This document shows, piece by piece, positions 12,342-23,081 of a stretch of DNA of 64,000 nucleotides (positions within the stretch are counted from its first letter, which is position 1; the number at the start of each line of letters is the position of its first letter). Below the pieces are notes generated by a model. That model was not told where the DNA came from, did no database searches, and was given only the letters and a program-made list of their open reading frames with translations. The translations under genes and the position numbers were made by a program. The stretch is from Selaginella moellendorffii (lineage: Eukaryota > Streptophyta > Lycopodiopsida > Selaginellales > Selaginellaceae), in assembly GCF_000143415.4 (NCBI RefSeq), contig NW_003314422.1, positions 133,140 through 197,139 on the forward strand, written 5' to 3'.

Positions 12342-14025
12342 ATGTCTCTGAATTGTCAGCTGACGCCTCTGTGCTACACATCATTTCTTACAGCATGGGT
12401 TGCTGCAGTTGTCTGGTTCACAAGCCAGGCTACGGCTAGCTCACAATCGTACCAGCAAGCTTGTTACGAATCTGCTCCAGACCCCAAATTCTGCATCACA
12501 GTGCTCTCTAGATATGGTTTGCAGGGAAAAGATGTGGCAAGAGGCGGACCCGGTCGCTTTGAATTGGTGTCCTCCGCTGTGAAGGCAGCCCTGGATGGAG
12601 TGAACGAAGAACTTCAGATGTCCGAGATGTTGGGAGGAGCAATTCCTGGTCCACATGCGGATCAAGCCAAATTGACGACTAGCAAGTCAAAGAAGCGGGC
12701 TAAAATACGTTGGATGACTGCGCGGAAATGCTCACAGATGCATCTGAACTGATCCGAGATTGTCTTAGTGGCTCCCTTTCGAATGCAACTTCATCACGGA
12801 TCACGGATATTCATACCTGGATGAGTTCTGCTCTAACGTATCATACAACATGCTTCGATGGTCTGAGCCAGGTGTCTCCAGGAAAAGACGTGTTGGCAAA
12901 AATGAAGCGAGAACTGAACAAGATCGAGAAGACGATAAGCACCGCCCTTTCTTTTCTGCCTACAATAAGTTTGGATTCATCTTTTGATTCCAACTTGATT
13001 CACAGCGATACCAGCTATCAAAGTTTCTGACTAAACCTCCGGAGAAAGCAGTTACCAACGTGGTGGTTGCTCAAGATGGAAGTGGACGATATACCACGAT
13101 ATCGGCTGCAATTGCTGCTGCTCCTAGCAGGAGTGCTAGCACATATGTCATCTACATCAAAGCAGGAACTTACAAAGAGAAGGTCTCCGTTCCCAAGTCG
13201 AAGACGAAGCAGGGAAGACTATTATTACTGGGTCCAAGAGTGTTCAAGACGGAGTGACAACATTCAGGACTGCCACTGTTGGTGGGTATTGTCAATGATC
13301 TTGATATTGTCATTTCTAAAAGTGACTTTCGATTTGCAGAAATTAATGGACGAGGATTTCTTTGTAGAGACTTGACAATCCAAAACACAGCTGGTGCGGC
13401 GAAGCAGCAGGCCGTGGCACTTCGCGTGAGCGAAGTCAAAGTTGCTTTCTACAAGTGCACATTCGAAGGCTACCAGGATACACTTTACACTCACGTAATG
13501 CGGCAGTTCTACAGGGAATGCACAGTTTATGGAACCGTAGATTTCATCTTTGGGGATGCAGCAGCTGTTTTCCAGAGCTGCACAATTCTGGCCCGCGTAC
13601 CCATGGACAAACAGAAGAACACACTGACTGCACAGGGAAGAACTGATCCGAATCAGAACACGGGACTCGCTTTCCAAGACTGTACGCTGGATGGGACGGA
13701 TGATCTGAAGAAGAGTGGTACACAAACTTATCTAGGAAGGCCGTGGAAGCAATACTCAAGGACCGTGTTCCTGAGATGCTACGAGATCTCAGTCATAGAT
13801 CCAGCAGGATGGCTTGCTTGGAGCGGAAACTTCGCACTGAAGACCCTCTTCTATGCGGAGTATCAATGCAAAGGCCCCGGCTCTGGAACTGGAAGCACAG
13901 TTAGCTGGTCGAGACAGCTGAATTCCTACGCCGAAGCCAGCAAATACACTCCAGGTAGCTTCATTTCGGGCTCGGATTGGTTGGGGGGGGGACTAACTTT
14001 CCATTCTCGCTGGGGCTCTAGTTGA
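12342..14025 (+). pseudogene. Pectin methylesterase with PMEI pro-region, interrupted by several small frameshifts
   Basis: The start at 12342 is followed by a hydrophobic signal peptide (to about residue 31) and a PMEI-type pro-domain, SYQQACYESAPDPKFC. The catalytic beta-helix begins at VVVAQDGSGRYTTISAAI (13060). Active-site landmarks are all present: QAVAL, GYQDTLYTH, DFIFGDAAAVFQSC and LGRPWKQYSRTV. A 58-bp GT-AG intron at 13282-13339 restores the canonical reading into GFLCRDLTIQNTAG. Four places break the frame: an A run near 12700, the domain linker near 13020, about 13210-13217 (before KTIITGSKSVQDG, which is in another frame), and the G run at 13982-13990 near the C-terminus. Two of these lie in homopolymers, so sequencing error is a live alternative to true decay. 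Active homologues de-esterify cell-wall homogalacturonan in the apoplast. Confidence 0.8.
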
Positions 14026-14029
14026 ATTT

Positions 14030-14905
14030 GAGGGTGTTGTAAGAGAATGGTGGTTTGCTGGCCGATTTGCTGGATTGATCTGAGTGTCTGAATATTAATA
14101 TATGTTGCTTTAATTTCAATAACTGCAGTAGGCAGGACAGCGGAATACTTACACAGTCGTATTTGCTGTGGCACGCCCAGTGCCGTGTACTTGTGGAAGC
14201 TTCAAAAAAGCGGCACTGTGCTTCTCGATCGAATGCACACCGACAAGGTCGGGGCGGGTAAAATAGGGATATTCCATTCATTTGAATTACCTGCCAAAGT
14301 TTTGAACTATCTCCAAAAATCTTCCCAGTCTCAGCTAGAACAGCCAAACTAACCATGACAGCACAGACAATAAGGTGTCATAGGAGGTAAAATTGCTTGA
14401 AGTTTCACTTTAGTGTGCAACTTTGTGCTCCACCTCTGTTTTTTGGCAGGTACCCACTACCGAGTATGGGACTGGCTTTGTGTGCCAAGCTTATATTTGG
14501 CGTTCCTTGGTCGTAGAATCTTAAAATCAGGTGAATAACAGAGCTCACTTGCCCACTTGCCCCGACTAAAGCCGTCGACGTGCCAGGAATTGCAAAAAAG
14601 TCACCAACTGGTTCAGCTTTCTTCTGATGCTGTTCTCTTTAAATTGATATAATGTTATCAATGTAGATTAAATACAAATTATAACAATAGCACACATATG
14701 AATTACTCTCGCTACAGATTTCTATCATGTAGCTTATTTGCAAATTTCAGTTATTTAACAGTGCTTAGATATGGTTGGAAAGCTTGTGGAACTGAGGCAC
14801 TTGATGCAAAATGCTCAAATATAAATATGCTGAATCCGCTGCTATTTATTTGGTACCATAAGATTTAACTTGGATTCGTTTGCGTTCATGATGGAAACGG
14901 AGACG
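14030..14905. other. Intergenic between convergent PME relic and CVNH gene
   Basis: Both neighbours point into this stretch, so it should hold their 3' untranslated regions. I see no coding sequence, tRNA or repeat structure here. Confidence 0.5.
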
Positions 14906-14911
14906 ACACAG

Positions 14912-15977
14912 CTATATAGCGAGGTCGTTGCATATGAGTCTGCCGTCCTTGTTGGCGATGTCAATGTCCAGATCCAGCTCAAACTTGACCTTCCGTTTGT
15001 CCTCGGTCTCTGCCAATCCGAAAATCTTAGCGCCTTTGAGCTCCATCTCGGAGCACGACCGCGTAAAATTCCCCGGCTTTCTCTTTGCAGTCTTGACAAC
15101 GCCATTAATATTCTCGTAGTAATAGTTGAGGTCCATGACAGCATTGTGCCAGCGCCAGCTAGAATCCCGACACTCCGCTCGCAGCTGGCCATCCACAAAC
15201 GAAATGTTCCTGCTGGAAAGGGAAAAATTTTCCTGCAGACACCATAAGGAAGGAAACAATGAAACTTAAGCATAAAGTTCAAGGTTTGCGAGACTTTGCG
15301 AGACTCCATGCCCAGACCTTCTGCAAAGTGACGACGTGCTGATCTTCATGGCCCCATCTGTCGATCCAGTGCTGGATGTTGTGCTCCAGAACAGAATTAT
15401 TTGTCGCACCACTGAAGATTGGCCTCATATACACCACATCGGTGATCACCTGCTCTGGGTTGTCCGGGTTCACTCGGATCCTATAGCAGGTCCCCTGGCG
15501 CCATAGCGACAAACTATACCTGCCGTACGTCCGCTTCTGCCCTGTGAGAATTATCAAAGAAGCTCAACAAGTTTAGCATTTGCAAGCACCAGATTTCAAG
15601 CAGCTCAGCGGGACTTGGAATTCACCTGGGAGGATCTCATAATATCCGCCGTCAGCCTGCACCTGGTTGGTGATGAAGAGAACTGTCGCAGCCGCCCAGT
15701 CCACAACCGTGGCGCCGATTGAAATGACTTTGATGCTTGCAGCAGCCGCCGTAATGGTGGCTATGGCGCCAGTGGAGATGCCAAACACGCTCACCACCCC
15801 ATTTGCGACCAGAGCAGCTGAGACACCGGAGAGTGCCCCTGCACTGACGATGATAGCAGCGAGTGCCCCGATTAGACCAGTGACAATGGTTGCAATGCTG
15901 AGGGCTGCTTCGTCGTGGCCAACCTTCACCAAGTAAGTGTCCGGAGTGTTATTGTGGATTGAGATGTAGGAGCCCAT
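14912..15977 (-). CDS. Two-part protein: hydrophobic N-terminal module plus C-terminal cyanovirin-N homology (CVNH) domain
   Basis: Three exons join in frame: 15977-15626, 15541-15318 and 15232-14912, with GT-AG introns of 84 and 85 bp, giving 298 residues. An upstream in-frame ATG at 15989 is also possible. Residues 1-20 include GSYISIHNNTPDTYLVKV. Residues about 23-100 are Gly/Ala/Ile/Val-rich and strongly hydrophobic with repeated small-residue patterns. Residues 118-192 form a Trp/Tyr/Arg-rich soluble segment. Residues 193-293 are a CVNH domain with both tandem half-repeats: NFSLSSRNISFVDGQLRAEC followed by MDLNYYYENINGVV, then GNFTRSCSEMELKGAKIFGL followed by LDLDIDIANKDGRLIC. CVNH domains bind high-mannose glycans (established in cyanobacteria, fungi and a fern). 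Each half keeps only one of its two disulfide cysteines (C213 in the first half, C252 in the second). I do not recognise the N-terminal module. No cleavable signal peptide is evident. A role in glycan-directed membrane binding is inference. Confidence 0.8.
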
Positions 15978-15989
15978 GATCGCTAGCAC

Positions 15990-16171
15990 TACGGATCTAG
16001 AGTGACTCTGGATATTAGACAGACAAGAGATGCGTCGAGCTATGCACTACCAAAGAAAGTAACTTAGTTAGAGGTCCCCTTTGCCCTCCCTTCTTATTAC
16101 AGAAGGAAACTTAGTGAGGCAGCCTGAGATTCCATGCCAAGGTAAGCAATGTGGCTGTATGAAAGATGTAC
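15990..16171 (-). promoter_or_regulatory. Upstream region of the CVNH gene
   Basis: This short stretch lies between the CVNH start codon and the inverted-repeat element. It should contain the 5' untranslated region and core promoter on the minus strand. No clear TATA box could be pinned. Confidence 0.25.
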
Positions 16172-16751
16172 CAGCCAATAAGTGATGACTGAAAAGCCCC
16201 ATTCATCCTATTTGTCTTGAGGTGGGATTCTGTCAAGAAAAAAACCAAGGCCTAGTACCCTAATATAACAAAATTGTCACTGTGCAAATTATATTTTGGT
16301 GCAATTAGCTGCAATTTGTACACAGCTTTAAGGTACAAAAAATTTCAGGTTTATATATTCACCTTGGTTCAACTTCAAAATCTTATGCGTTTGAAGTGTT
16401 GAAGCTCTACTCTGAAAAGGTTGACAGTTTCAGTAAAGGTGACTGACATGGGCTTGGCGTGTCTGGGGCTCCAGTCAGATAGTGACAACTTTGGACATTT
16501 CAACCATGTTCAAAACGTGGACCACCATAGTAAGGTGAACTGGACTCCGGGAATTCAAAAAGCTATTGAAGCTAACTACTAAATTCCACCTGAGTAGATA
16601 ATGTGATAGACGAGTATCGCACCAGTTCACTGTGTCATTGGTAAAATTTGTCCGAACACATTACCGTGTGCTTATTTACAAGAGACTTTATATACAACTG
16701 GACAGTAGTGATGATGAATGGGGCTTTTCAGTCATCAAATTTTTTTGGCTG
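16172..16751. mobile_element. MITE or foldback element with perfect 25-bp terminal inverted repeats
   Basis: The segment 16183-16207 (TGATGACTGAAAAGCCCCATT then CATC) is perfectly repeated in inverted orientation at 16713-16737. Outside these, CAGCCAA at 16172 and TTGGCTG at about 16745 extend the inverted repeat imperfectly. The roughly 500-bp interior has no coding capacity. A non-autonomous DNA transposon is the simplest reading. Target-site duplications could not be settled by eye. Confidence 0.65.
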
Positions 16752-17221
16752 CAACCCAATAGGTCATGAAGATTCATGATATAAAAGAAATAAGTTCAAG
16801 GCAGATTTTTACATGCCTTTGCTACTCCGTAGCAAGTTTCAAAGCTGTGCGCAATTTCCACACTGTGGCAACACCAGATTGTAGATCGATTGTGAAGGCC
16901 GCATCTCTAAGGCTGTAGTTCACCAGTTTGCAACAGCAAGCATATAGGATTACGTTAGACACATATATATTTATTAGCCTTAAAGTTTTGTTCTGCTAAG
17001 TATATGAATATATATAGAGCGCAGCGATGATGCACACTGATAGAACCATGAATGTTGAAATATCCCAAAATGGAGATAATATTTCACTTGTGCTGTAAAA
17101 ACAATAAAATGGAGTTTTGCCCGTTCAGGAATATTCTATTTGGTATATTCAAGGAATGTTCAGGAATATTCTACTCCTGCCAAGGAATATCCACACTGTG
17201 CTTTGGGTTCTGGGTCACTCC
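16752..17221. other. Intergenic, upstream of rhomboid gene
   Basis: No coding region or repeat is recognised. The stretch probably contains the promoter and 5' region of the rhomboid gene. Confidence 0.4.
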
Positions 17222-17440
17222 CATGGCAAGGACGCAAGTTTTGGGGCCACCGGTGAATCGCGCTCAGCATTGTTTCAAGATTCATCAGATTCACATCCCC
17301 AATGTCCAGGTACGTGTCTGTCTTGTTTGCAACTTAGCTGTAAGTTTCGCCCAAAATCTAGGTTCATTGCAAGTTACCCGCGGTCGCATTGAAAACGCGA
17401 TTAAGCATCATTCTGATCCGGGCTGTACGCAAAGGTCAAA
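17222..17440 (+). other. Possible 5' exons of the rhomboid gene
   Basis: ATG at 17222 opens a short frame ending at a GT donor near 17310. A second stretch of about 100 bp, preceded by an AG near 17337, reads SFAQNLGSLQVTRGRIENAI and ends at a GT near 17435. Both have splice-like borders and could encode the variable organelle-targeting N-terminus of the rhomboid protein. I could not join them in frame to the conserved exons. Confidence 0.3.
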
Positions 17441-17522
17441 TTTAATTTTTTTGTATTTCTTTCTTTTTTTTTGGTTTTCTTCTTCCAGATTATGATTTTA
17501 CCAGTGGAACTGTTTTCAGGTA

Positions 17523-18624
17523 ATGCATTCCCAGTACAGTCGCCTCTCCCAGGAAACCCCACCTGTACGGTTGTGGACGAATGTGATACTTGCAGCCAAT
17601 GTGATGTTAAGTCGGACTGCAAGTGCTATGTTTTTCGATGGATATTTCCTGACAATCGATCTGTGTATATGCAGAGCTTTCATGGCGCATATTGTGATCG
17701 GTACTGAAAACCGGCTTATCCTCTGGGGAGCAAAGGTACTCTGTGGCTTAATCAGTTGGCTAGAGCTCAAAGCTCCTCAGTAGCGTCACAGGTGAATAAC
17801 TTGATTGCAAAAGGCCAGATTTGGAGACTTCTTACGCCCGCCTTCCTTCACGTCAACTTGATACACCTCCTGGTCAGTTGCACGCTAGCTAGAATGTTAA
17901 TGGAGTCGGACTGTTTTGCAGTTGAACTGCTACTCTGTACACTCCCTGGGTCCACATTTGGAGTCACTGGGAGGATCCAAGAGGTTCTTGGTGGTGTTTG
18001 CTGTTGCCGCTGTTACTAGTAAGTCGAGACTTAACAACACAGAACCATCTCAAAATCGTTGTTGCAGCTTCTTGCCTGAGCTTCCTCATGTGTAAGTCAC
18101 CAGCAGTTGGCGCTTCAGGAGCGATTTGTGGCCTGGTATTGATGAACTGACGCTGCTCACATGCATCTCACCCTCTGTGTGGTGCAGATTGGAGCCCTTG
18201 CTGTCTACTCCTTCAGGCACAGGAAATTGCTGAACAAGGCACAGGAAAATTTGGGTCGAATCTCACGCACCGTAGCTTTTAACATGGTACTCAGTTTCGT
18301 TTCCTCCTCCTGTTCTTCCTGAAGTCCGTGGTTGAACCAGGTTCTTGGTTTGATGTCACATGAAGTGGACAACTGGGGACATGTAAGCCTTTCTGTCTCA
18401 AAATTCTTTGTGTTTGATTGTTTTTGTTTTCCCTTCTGCAGCTGGGAGGTTTTGTAGGTGGTGCTTTTGTAAGCTGGTTGATAGGACCTGCATTGAGGGC
18501 TGTTTGTAAAGGTACTAAAGTTGTGCTCGAAGATCATCCTCCAGCCATTCAACTATGGCGGTGCTGGTTGCGTTGGTTGCCTCGTCTTTCACTACGTCGT
18601 CCTTCAAACAATAATCAATATTAG
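17523..18624 (+). CDS. Rhomboid-family intramembrane serine protease, likely organellar
   Basis: The conserved exons join cleanly: about 17538-17735, 17792-17872, 17922-18018, 18068-18135, 18188-18286, 18341-18382 and 18442-18624, with introns of 49-59 bp. Landmarks are [39 protein letters not shown] then [14 protein letters not shown], the catalytic-serine loop [14 protein letters not shown], and the catalytic-histidine helix NWGHLGGFVGG. The Ser-His dyad and the oxyanion Asn/His are all present. Length and motifs resemble plant plastid or mitochondrial rhomboids, which cleave within membrane segments. The frame between LAAN and LILWGAK (17590-17710) is longer and more Cys/Phe-rich than in relatives and may hide an unrecognised intron. 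The true N-terminus is unresolved. Confidence 0.75.
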
Positions 18625-18639
18625 GCCTTGGTCGGTCCA

Positions 18640-19353
18640 TGGTACGGCTCCAGCTTGCAGGCAACAGCATTTCAGCTTAGCGATATGGATTTTCCCGTGT
18701 ACGTAAGACCATATGTTCATATTTGTCTAAGGTGTCTGTCGTTCGTTTTCCAGCTTGAGAGTCAGACTTGTATCTCGTGGGGGGTTTTAAACTCGGATCC
18801 TCACATTGACCAGTCGCTTTTTTTTCAAAATCGCCATTTTCTCTCAGAATGAGTTCTCGTTAACGTTGCCTCAACAAGCTTAACTGTTTAATCTCTGGCA
18901 AAACTTTTGGAACTCAAATCCGTTCACTGATGGGCATTCTTGTACCTGGTCTTGATGACACCAAGCGGCTTCTTGAAGTCGCAAAGTGTTCATCCTTGTC
19001 GAACGTGGCCACGAACTTCTTGTACATGGTGCTCTTCCGCACAATATACAAATATTCTCAAAGAACACTACTTATTCAAGATGAAATCCAGTAAATCACA
19101 TAACAGGGGAAGACCTGGCACCTTGGTTCAATCAACAAAGTTCTTGCCAGTTCAATGAATAATGCAGAATCTAACAAGACCATTCTTGTCAGCAGGGCAT
19201 TTGGTTTTGTTTTGTTAGAATGATTGGTTCATGAAATTACTATTATTATTATTACATTCATTTATTAATATGGTTTAGTTTTGATTTTCAAATATCCTTC
19301 ACACAATCACTCTTTAAATTATATACTTATAATTAAATAATGTAATTTAGCTA
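18640..19353. other. Intergenic; no recognised gene
   Basis: On the minus strand, 19050-18930 reads TMYKKFVATFDKDEHF and, after a frameshift, KKPLGVIKTRYKNAHQ. It looks like an old coding fragment, but I cannot name the family. The rest becomes AT-rich from 19200. Confidence 0.35.
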
Positions 19354-19534
19354 TGTGAGTGCTCGGGATATAGGAATAAGTATATTAATTGGGGTTTAGA
19401 CCTATGCTTATGTACAAGAATGGATGGACTAAATTGTCCCAAATGAATAGTCTATATTCTATAATACTATAATTAGTGTATTATCTAGTTAGGGTAATAC
19501 ATGTATATACATACATGTATTTACAAACTTTACA
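19354..19534 (-). repeat. 3' LTR of the 19.4-21.6 kb element
   Basis: This is the direct-repeat partner of 21410-21592. On the plus strand both begin TGTGAGTG, share AATTGGGGTTTA and TAGTGTATTA blocks, and end after GTATATACATAC. Confidence 0.7.
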
Positions 19535-21409
19535 CCATCCTCCCCTCTGGAAGATGAAAAAAGGCGATGATAATAAGTTAGGTGGAATATCTAAAGCTTT
19601 TGTTAGGTGATTATAAACTATCACAAGAATCTAAAACTCCTAAAAAATCACTAACAAAGTTGCTAATAACCATGATTGAAATAAAATCTAAAGCCATGGC
19701 ATAAACATTAGCCAACTACAAAACTTTAATGAACTAGTTGCGACTCCGTATATAACTCCCAAATGTTTAAACCAACCACACAACTATAATGTTGAACTAA
19801 GGAGGTTGGCTTCATTTAGTTCATTCTCCACATTTTCTTTATCCCCTCCTTGAAAGAAAAAAAGTTTTGAAACACTAACTCAATTTGGACTTGTTGTGCT
19901 CATCCTCACTCCACCATTTATATCCAGCCTCATTCCACTATCATTTGGCTTCATTACGTTAGGGCTAGATATTCTGTTCGGATTTACTATACTCGTCCTC
20001 ACTCCACAATCTATATCATTCATTTTCATTCCACTACCATATGTACTCATCCTCACTCCATCGTCGGGGCCAAACTCCCATCTGTCTCCTCTACCCCCTC
20101 CTCTGAAGAAAAAAAAGTTTGAAGTGTTAAGGCAAAAAGGAAAAAATGAGAAAAATTGAGGAAAAACAATTATGGAAGAAAAAAAAAAGGATAAAGAAGC
20201 ATCAAAAGAGGAATTTGCAACAATTGACAATGTAAAAATGGGAAAATTATAAGAACATGTGCTTAAAACTTGGAAAATAGAGGACTTCCTATCATAAAAT
20301 ACTTCGGCCACCATAATATAAGCAAATAATTTACACCACTCAAATTCCTCAACACATAACTCAATACTTGATACAGAAAAATCAATAACAACATTCACAC
20401 TTTCAAGGGAATATATAAATTCCTCAGTAGCAATAGTAAAATAAAAGCTCTCAATGGCACTCACAAATAGGGACATGCACATGCATTCAACTTGAAACTC
20501 TAGCCAAAGTGACTCAACCCTTGGAACAGAGGAATATCAACACTAGAATTGATCAAAGACTCTACCAATGAAACAGAAGCAAGATTCTCAACTTCATGGA
20601 TACTCAACATCTACATTAGTATGAAGAGGATAGAAAACACTCAACTCAACACTAGATTGAGAATGAGAATCATGAGAGTTACAAATGATTGACGTGCCAA
20701 GAAAAGAAAGCATTGTAAATGAAAAAGAAATATTATGAACATGAGAAGGTAGCTTAGGCTGAAAAATAAGAAAAGATTAGGAAAGAGCAGAAGGTGAAGA
20801 GAAAGAATCAAATGGTAAATTGAAATATTGACACTTACCCCTGAAATCTCCACTTCATCTCCAAAGCTATCTCCATAATAATCAAACTCATCATCACACT
20901 CTAAAATCCATTCAAGCTCATACACATCGTCTTCCCATAAATTTGATCCTTGAACATTCTTTAAGAATTGGACTGCATCATTCATAGCTTATCAATTAAT
21001 ATCACAATCACATTCCACATCAACAAGAGATGGTAGAACACCAAGAACAAGAAAAATTATGTAATCATATCCCATAAAAGTTGGAGACAACAACACATCA
21101 AAGATGGGCACATCACCAATATGATTACACTCCACAACACCAAAAGTTTGATCCAACAGACATACTCCTTGATCAATAACAGTGTAGCATAGTGAAAGAA
21201 GAGAATGCAATAAAGATCATAAGAAAGAGCAAATCTAAGCACAATGATAGCTAGAATTCTAAATCTTGCAAAATGCTAATACAAATCTAGATCTAAAAGA
21301 GAATGAAGAAATAAAAATAAAAAAAGCACAACCTTGAATACTAGAGCAAAGCATTGCCAAAAAGCTTTGCCCTTCAGAAACAAATTGCAATGCCTTTCAA
21401 CTCCACTAA

Positions 21410-21592
21410 TGTGAGTGTTTGGGATATAAAAATAGATATATTAATTGGGGTTTAAACCCCTGCTTATATACAAAAATGGATGGATTAGATTTATTCTCAA
21501 ATGGACGATCCATATACTATAACACTATAATTAGTGTATTACTTAGCTAGGGTAATATATGTATATACATACATATATTTATAAACCTTATA
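21410..21592 (-). repeat. 5' LTR of the 19.4-21.6 kb element
   Basis: This is the direct-repeat partner of 19354-19534, similar over its whole length with scattered substitutions. It ends in TTATA on the plus strand where the other copy ends in TTACA. Confidence 0.7.
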
Positions 21593-22140
21593 GATATAAT
21601 TAAATTACACATGCTGATATAGAGATCAACTTGTGTTTTTATTCAAGGCATGATGTGTTTGTAAAATAAGACAACCATGCTTGTGATTCATTATACCATC
21701 CAACTGTTCATTTGAACTAGAAGATATGAATATCAAGAGTGATTTCAATAAAACCATTCAATTATAAAATAATAAAATAATAAAAAATAAAAGTAATATT
21801 AAAATGCTAAAAAATAGACTTCAAATGTTTTTTTTGTTAATGACACAAGTAATAATTGTAGGTAAACCTATAGATGTAGGAGGCAAGGACAAGTTTCACT
21901 TGATTTTTATTGAGACATGAGCCAGAGCCTAGTCATATGGTCTATAGTTAAAAAAACTAGACATTTAAATTGAAAAGGAAAAACAAATCTATTAATAATT
22001 GATATATAACTTCTAAATAATAAAATATTAATATGTGTGAAATTAAATAGGTAAGCTTATAAAATTAAATAACAAATTTATGAATCTGAAACTACCAGAA
22101 TACCCTTTTCAAAAATATGAACTCTACTAATATCTCTAAC
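21593..22140. other. AT-rich spacer between two LTR elements
   Basis: No coding region or structured repeat is recognised. Confidence 0.5.
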
Positions 22141-23081
22141 TGTAGCATGGGATTAGATTTGGATATATTGTCATCATGGATCTTTAGAACTTTAGGGGAT
22201 AAATGGGGATAAAATAGCCATTAAGAATTCTTTCATCAAACAATTCCCTCTTTTTTCATTGGAGTAAATGGCATGGGTTCAATTCCTATTGATTAGTGGC
22301 TACTTAAAAATATAATATACTCTTGAATAAAATATATTTCTACCCTTAAATTTAAAATCATACGTATTGAGCATCCATGTGTACATCCTTCCTCTTGGTG
22401 GAGTATCCATAGACGAAGGTATCCACCGTAGGACTACAGTACGGGTGGATGACTAATTACTTTACATGAAATAGTTAATCTACACAATGGAAAGATTAGT
22501 AGATTCAGTGCGAAAATGGAGACGTTGGTTCCCTTAGGCTCAAGAAGGGTTGTTAAAATTGATAAATTTAGTGCAAAAATAAAAGTGTTGATTCCCTTAG
22601 GTATAATAGGGGTTGGTAGTCAATAGTCAATGAGGACATTGATATTTCTGAAGGGAGGGTGAGTGTAGTGAATAGAGGTTGTTAGGATTGGTAGATTCAG
22701 TGCGGAAATGGAACTGTTTAGTAGTCAATAATCAATGAGGACATTGACATTTCTGAAAGGGGGGGGGAGTGAGTGTAGCAGATAAAGGTTGTTAGGATTA
22801 GTACATTCAATGCGGAAATGAAGGTGTTGATTCCCTTAAGCTCAACAGAGGTTGTTAGTCAATAGTCAATGAGGACATTGACATCTCTGAGGGGAGAAGG
22901 GGTGAATAAGAGTTGTTAGTCAATAATTAATGAGGATATTGACATCTCTAATGGGGGGGGTGAGTGAGTGTAGAGCATATGATTATCGAATGAGATTTGA
23001 ATAATAATTATTGGGGGTTCTTTTATCAAACTTGCCTCTTTTCCAATTGGATTAAGGGGAGAGAGATAAAAGTGTGCTACA
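22141..23081 (+). mobile_element. TRIM-like LTR element of the TGTAGC family with internal tandem repeats
   Basis: The left end (TGTAGCATGGGATTAG, about 125 bp recognisable) and the right end at 22969-23081 (TGTAGAGCAT...GTGTGCTACA) match the 162-bp LTRs found at 46643-46804 and 48776-48937. Both contain the GGATAAAATAGCC and/or GGGGAGAGAGATAAA blocks. The interior is non-coding and contains about four diverged copies of a unit running GGTTGTTAGGATTGGTAGATT, then GTCAATGAGGACATTGACAT, then a G-rich polypurine tract and GTGAGTGTAG. Each unit ends where an LTR would start, which suggests repeated unequal recombination at the 3' end. Confidence 0.65.

Larger units (their letters stand above)
19354..21592 (-). 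mobile_element. Non-autonomous LTR retrotransposon (minus orientation)
   Basis: Two direct repeats of about 181 and 183 bp bound the element. On the minus strand the left-hand copy starts TGTAAAG and ends CACTCACA (TG...CA). Immediately upstream of the left (3') LTR on the minus strand is a purine run, AGAGGGGAGGATGG, a good polypurine tract. The 1.9-kb interior has no recognisable gag or pol. Its longest minus-strand frame (20482-19880, 200 codons) is hydrophobic and low-complexity and shows no retroviral motif. A primer-binding site and target-site duplication are not clear, and the two LTRs differ at many positions, so the insertion is old. Confidence 0.7.

Noticed and set aside
18880-19068. 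Minus-strand fragment containing TMYKKFVATFDKDEHF as a named gene
   Set aside because: The sequence looks coding-derived, but I cannot identify the family, so no product is assigned.
19880-20482. 200-codon minus-strand frame as a real gene
   Set aside because: It lies inside an LTR element, is low-complexity and hydrophobic, and lacks any conserved motif.
22660-22960. CRISPR-like array
   Set aside because: The repeated units are long, diverged and parts of a TRIM element; there are no short exact repeats with unique spacers.
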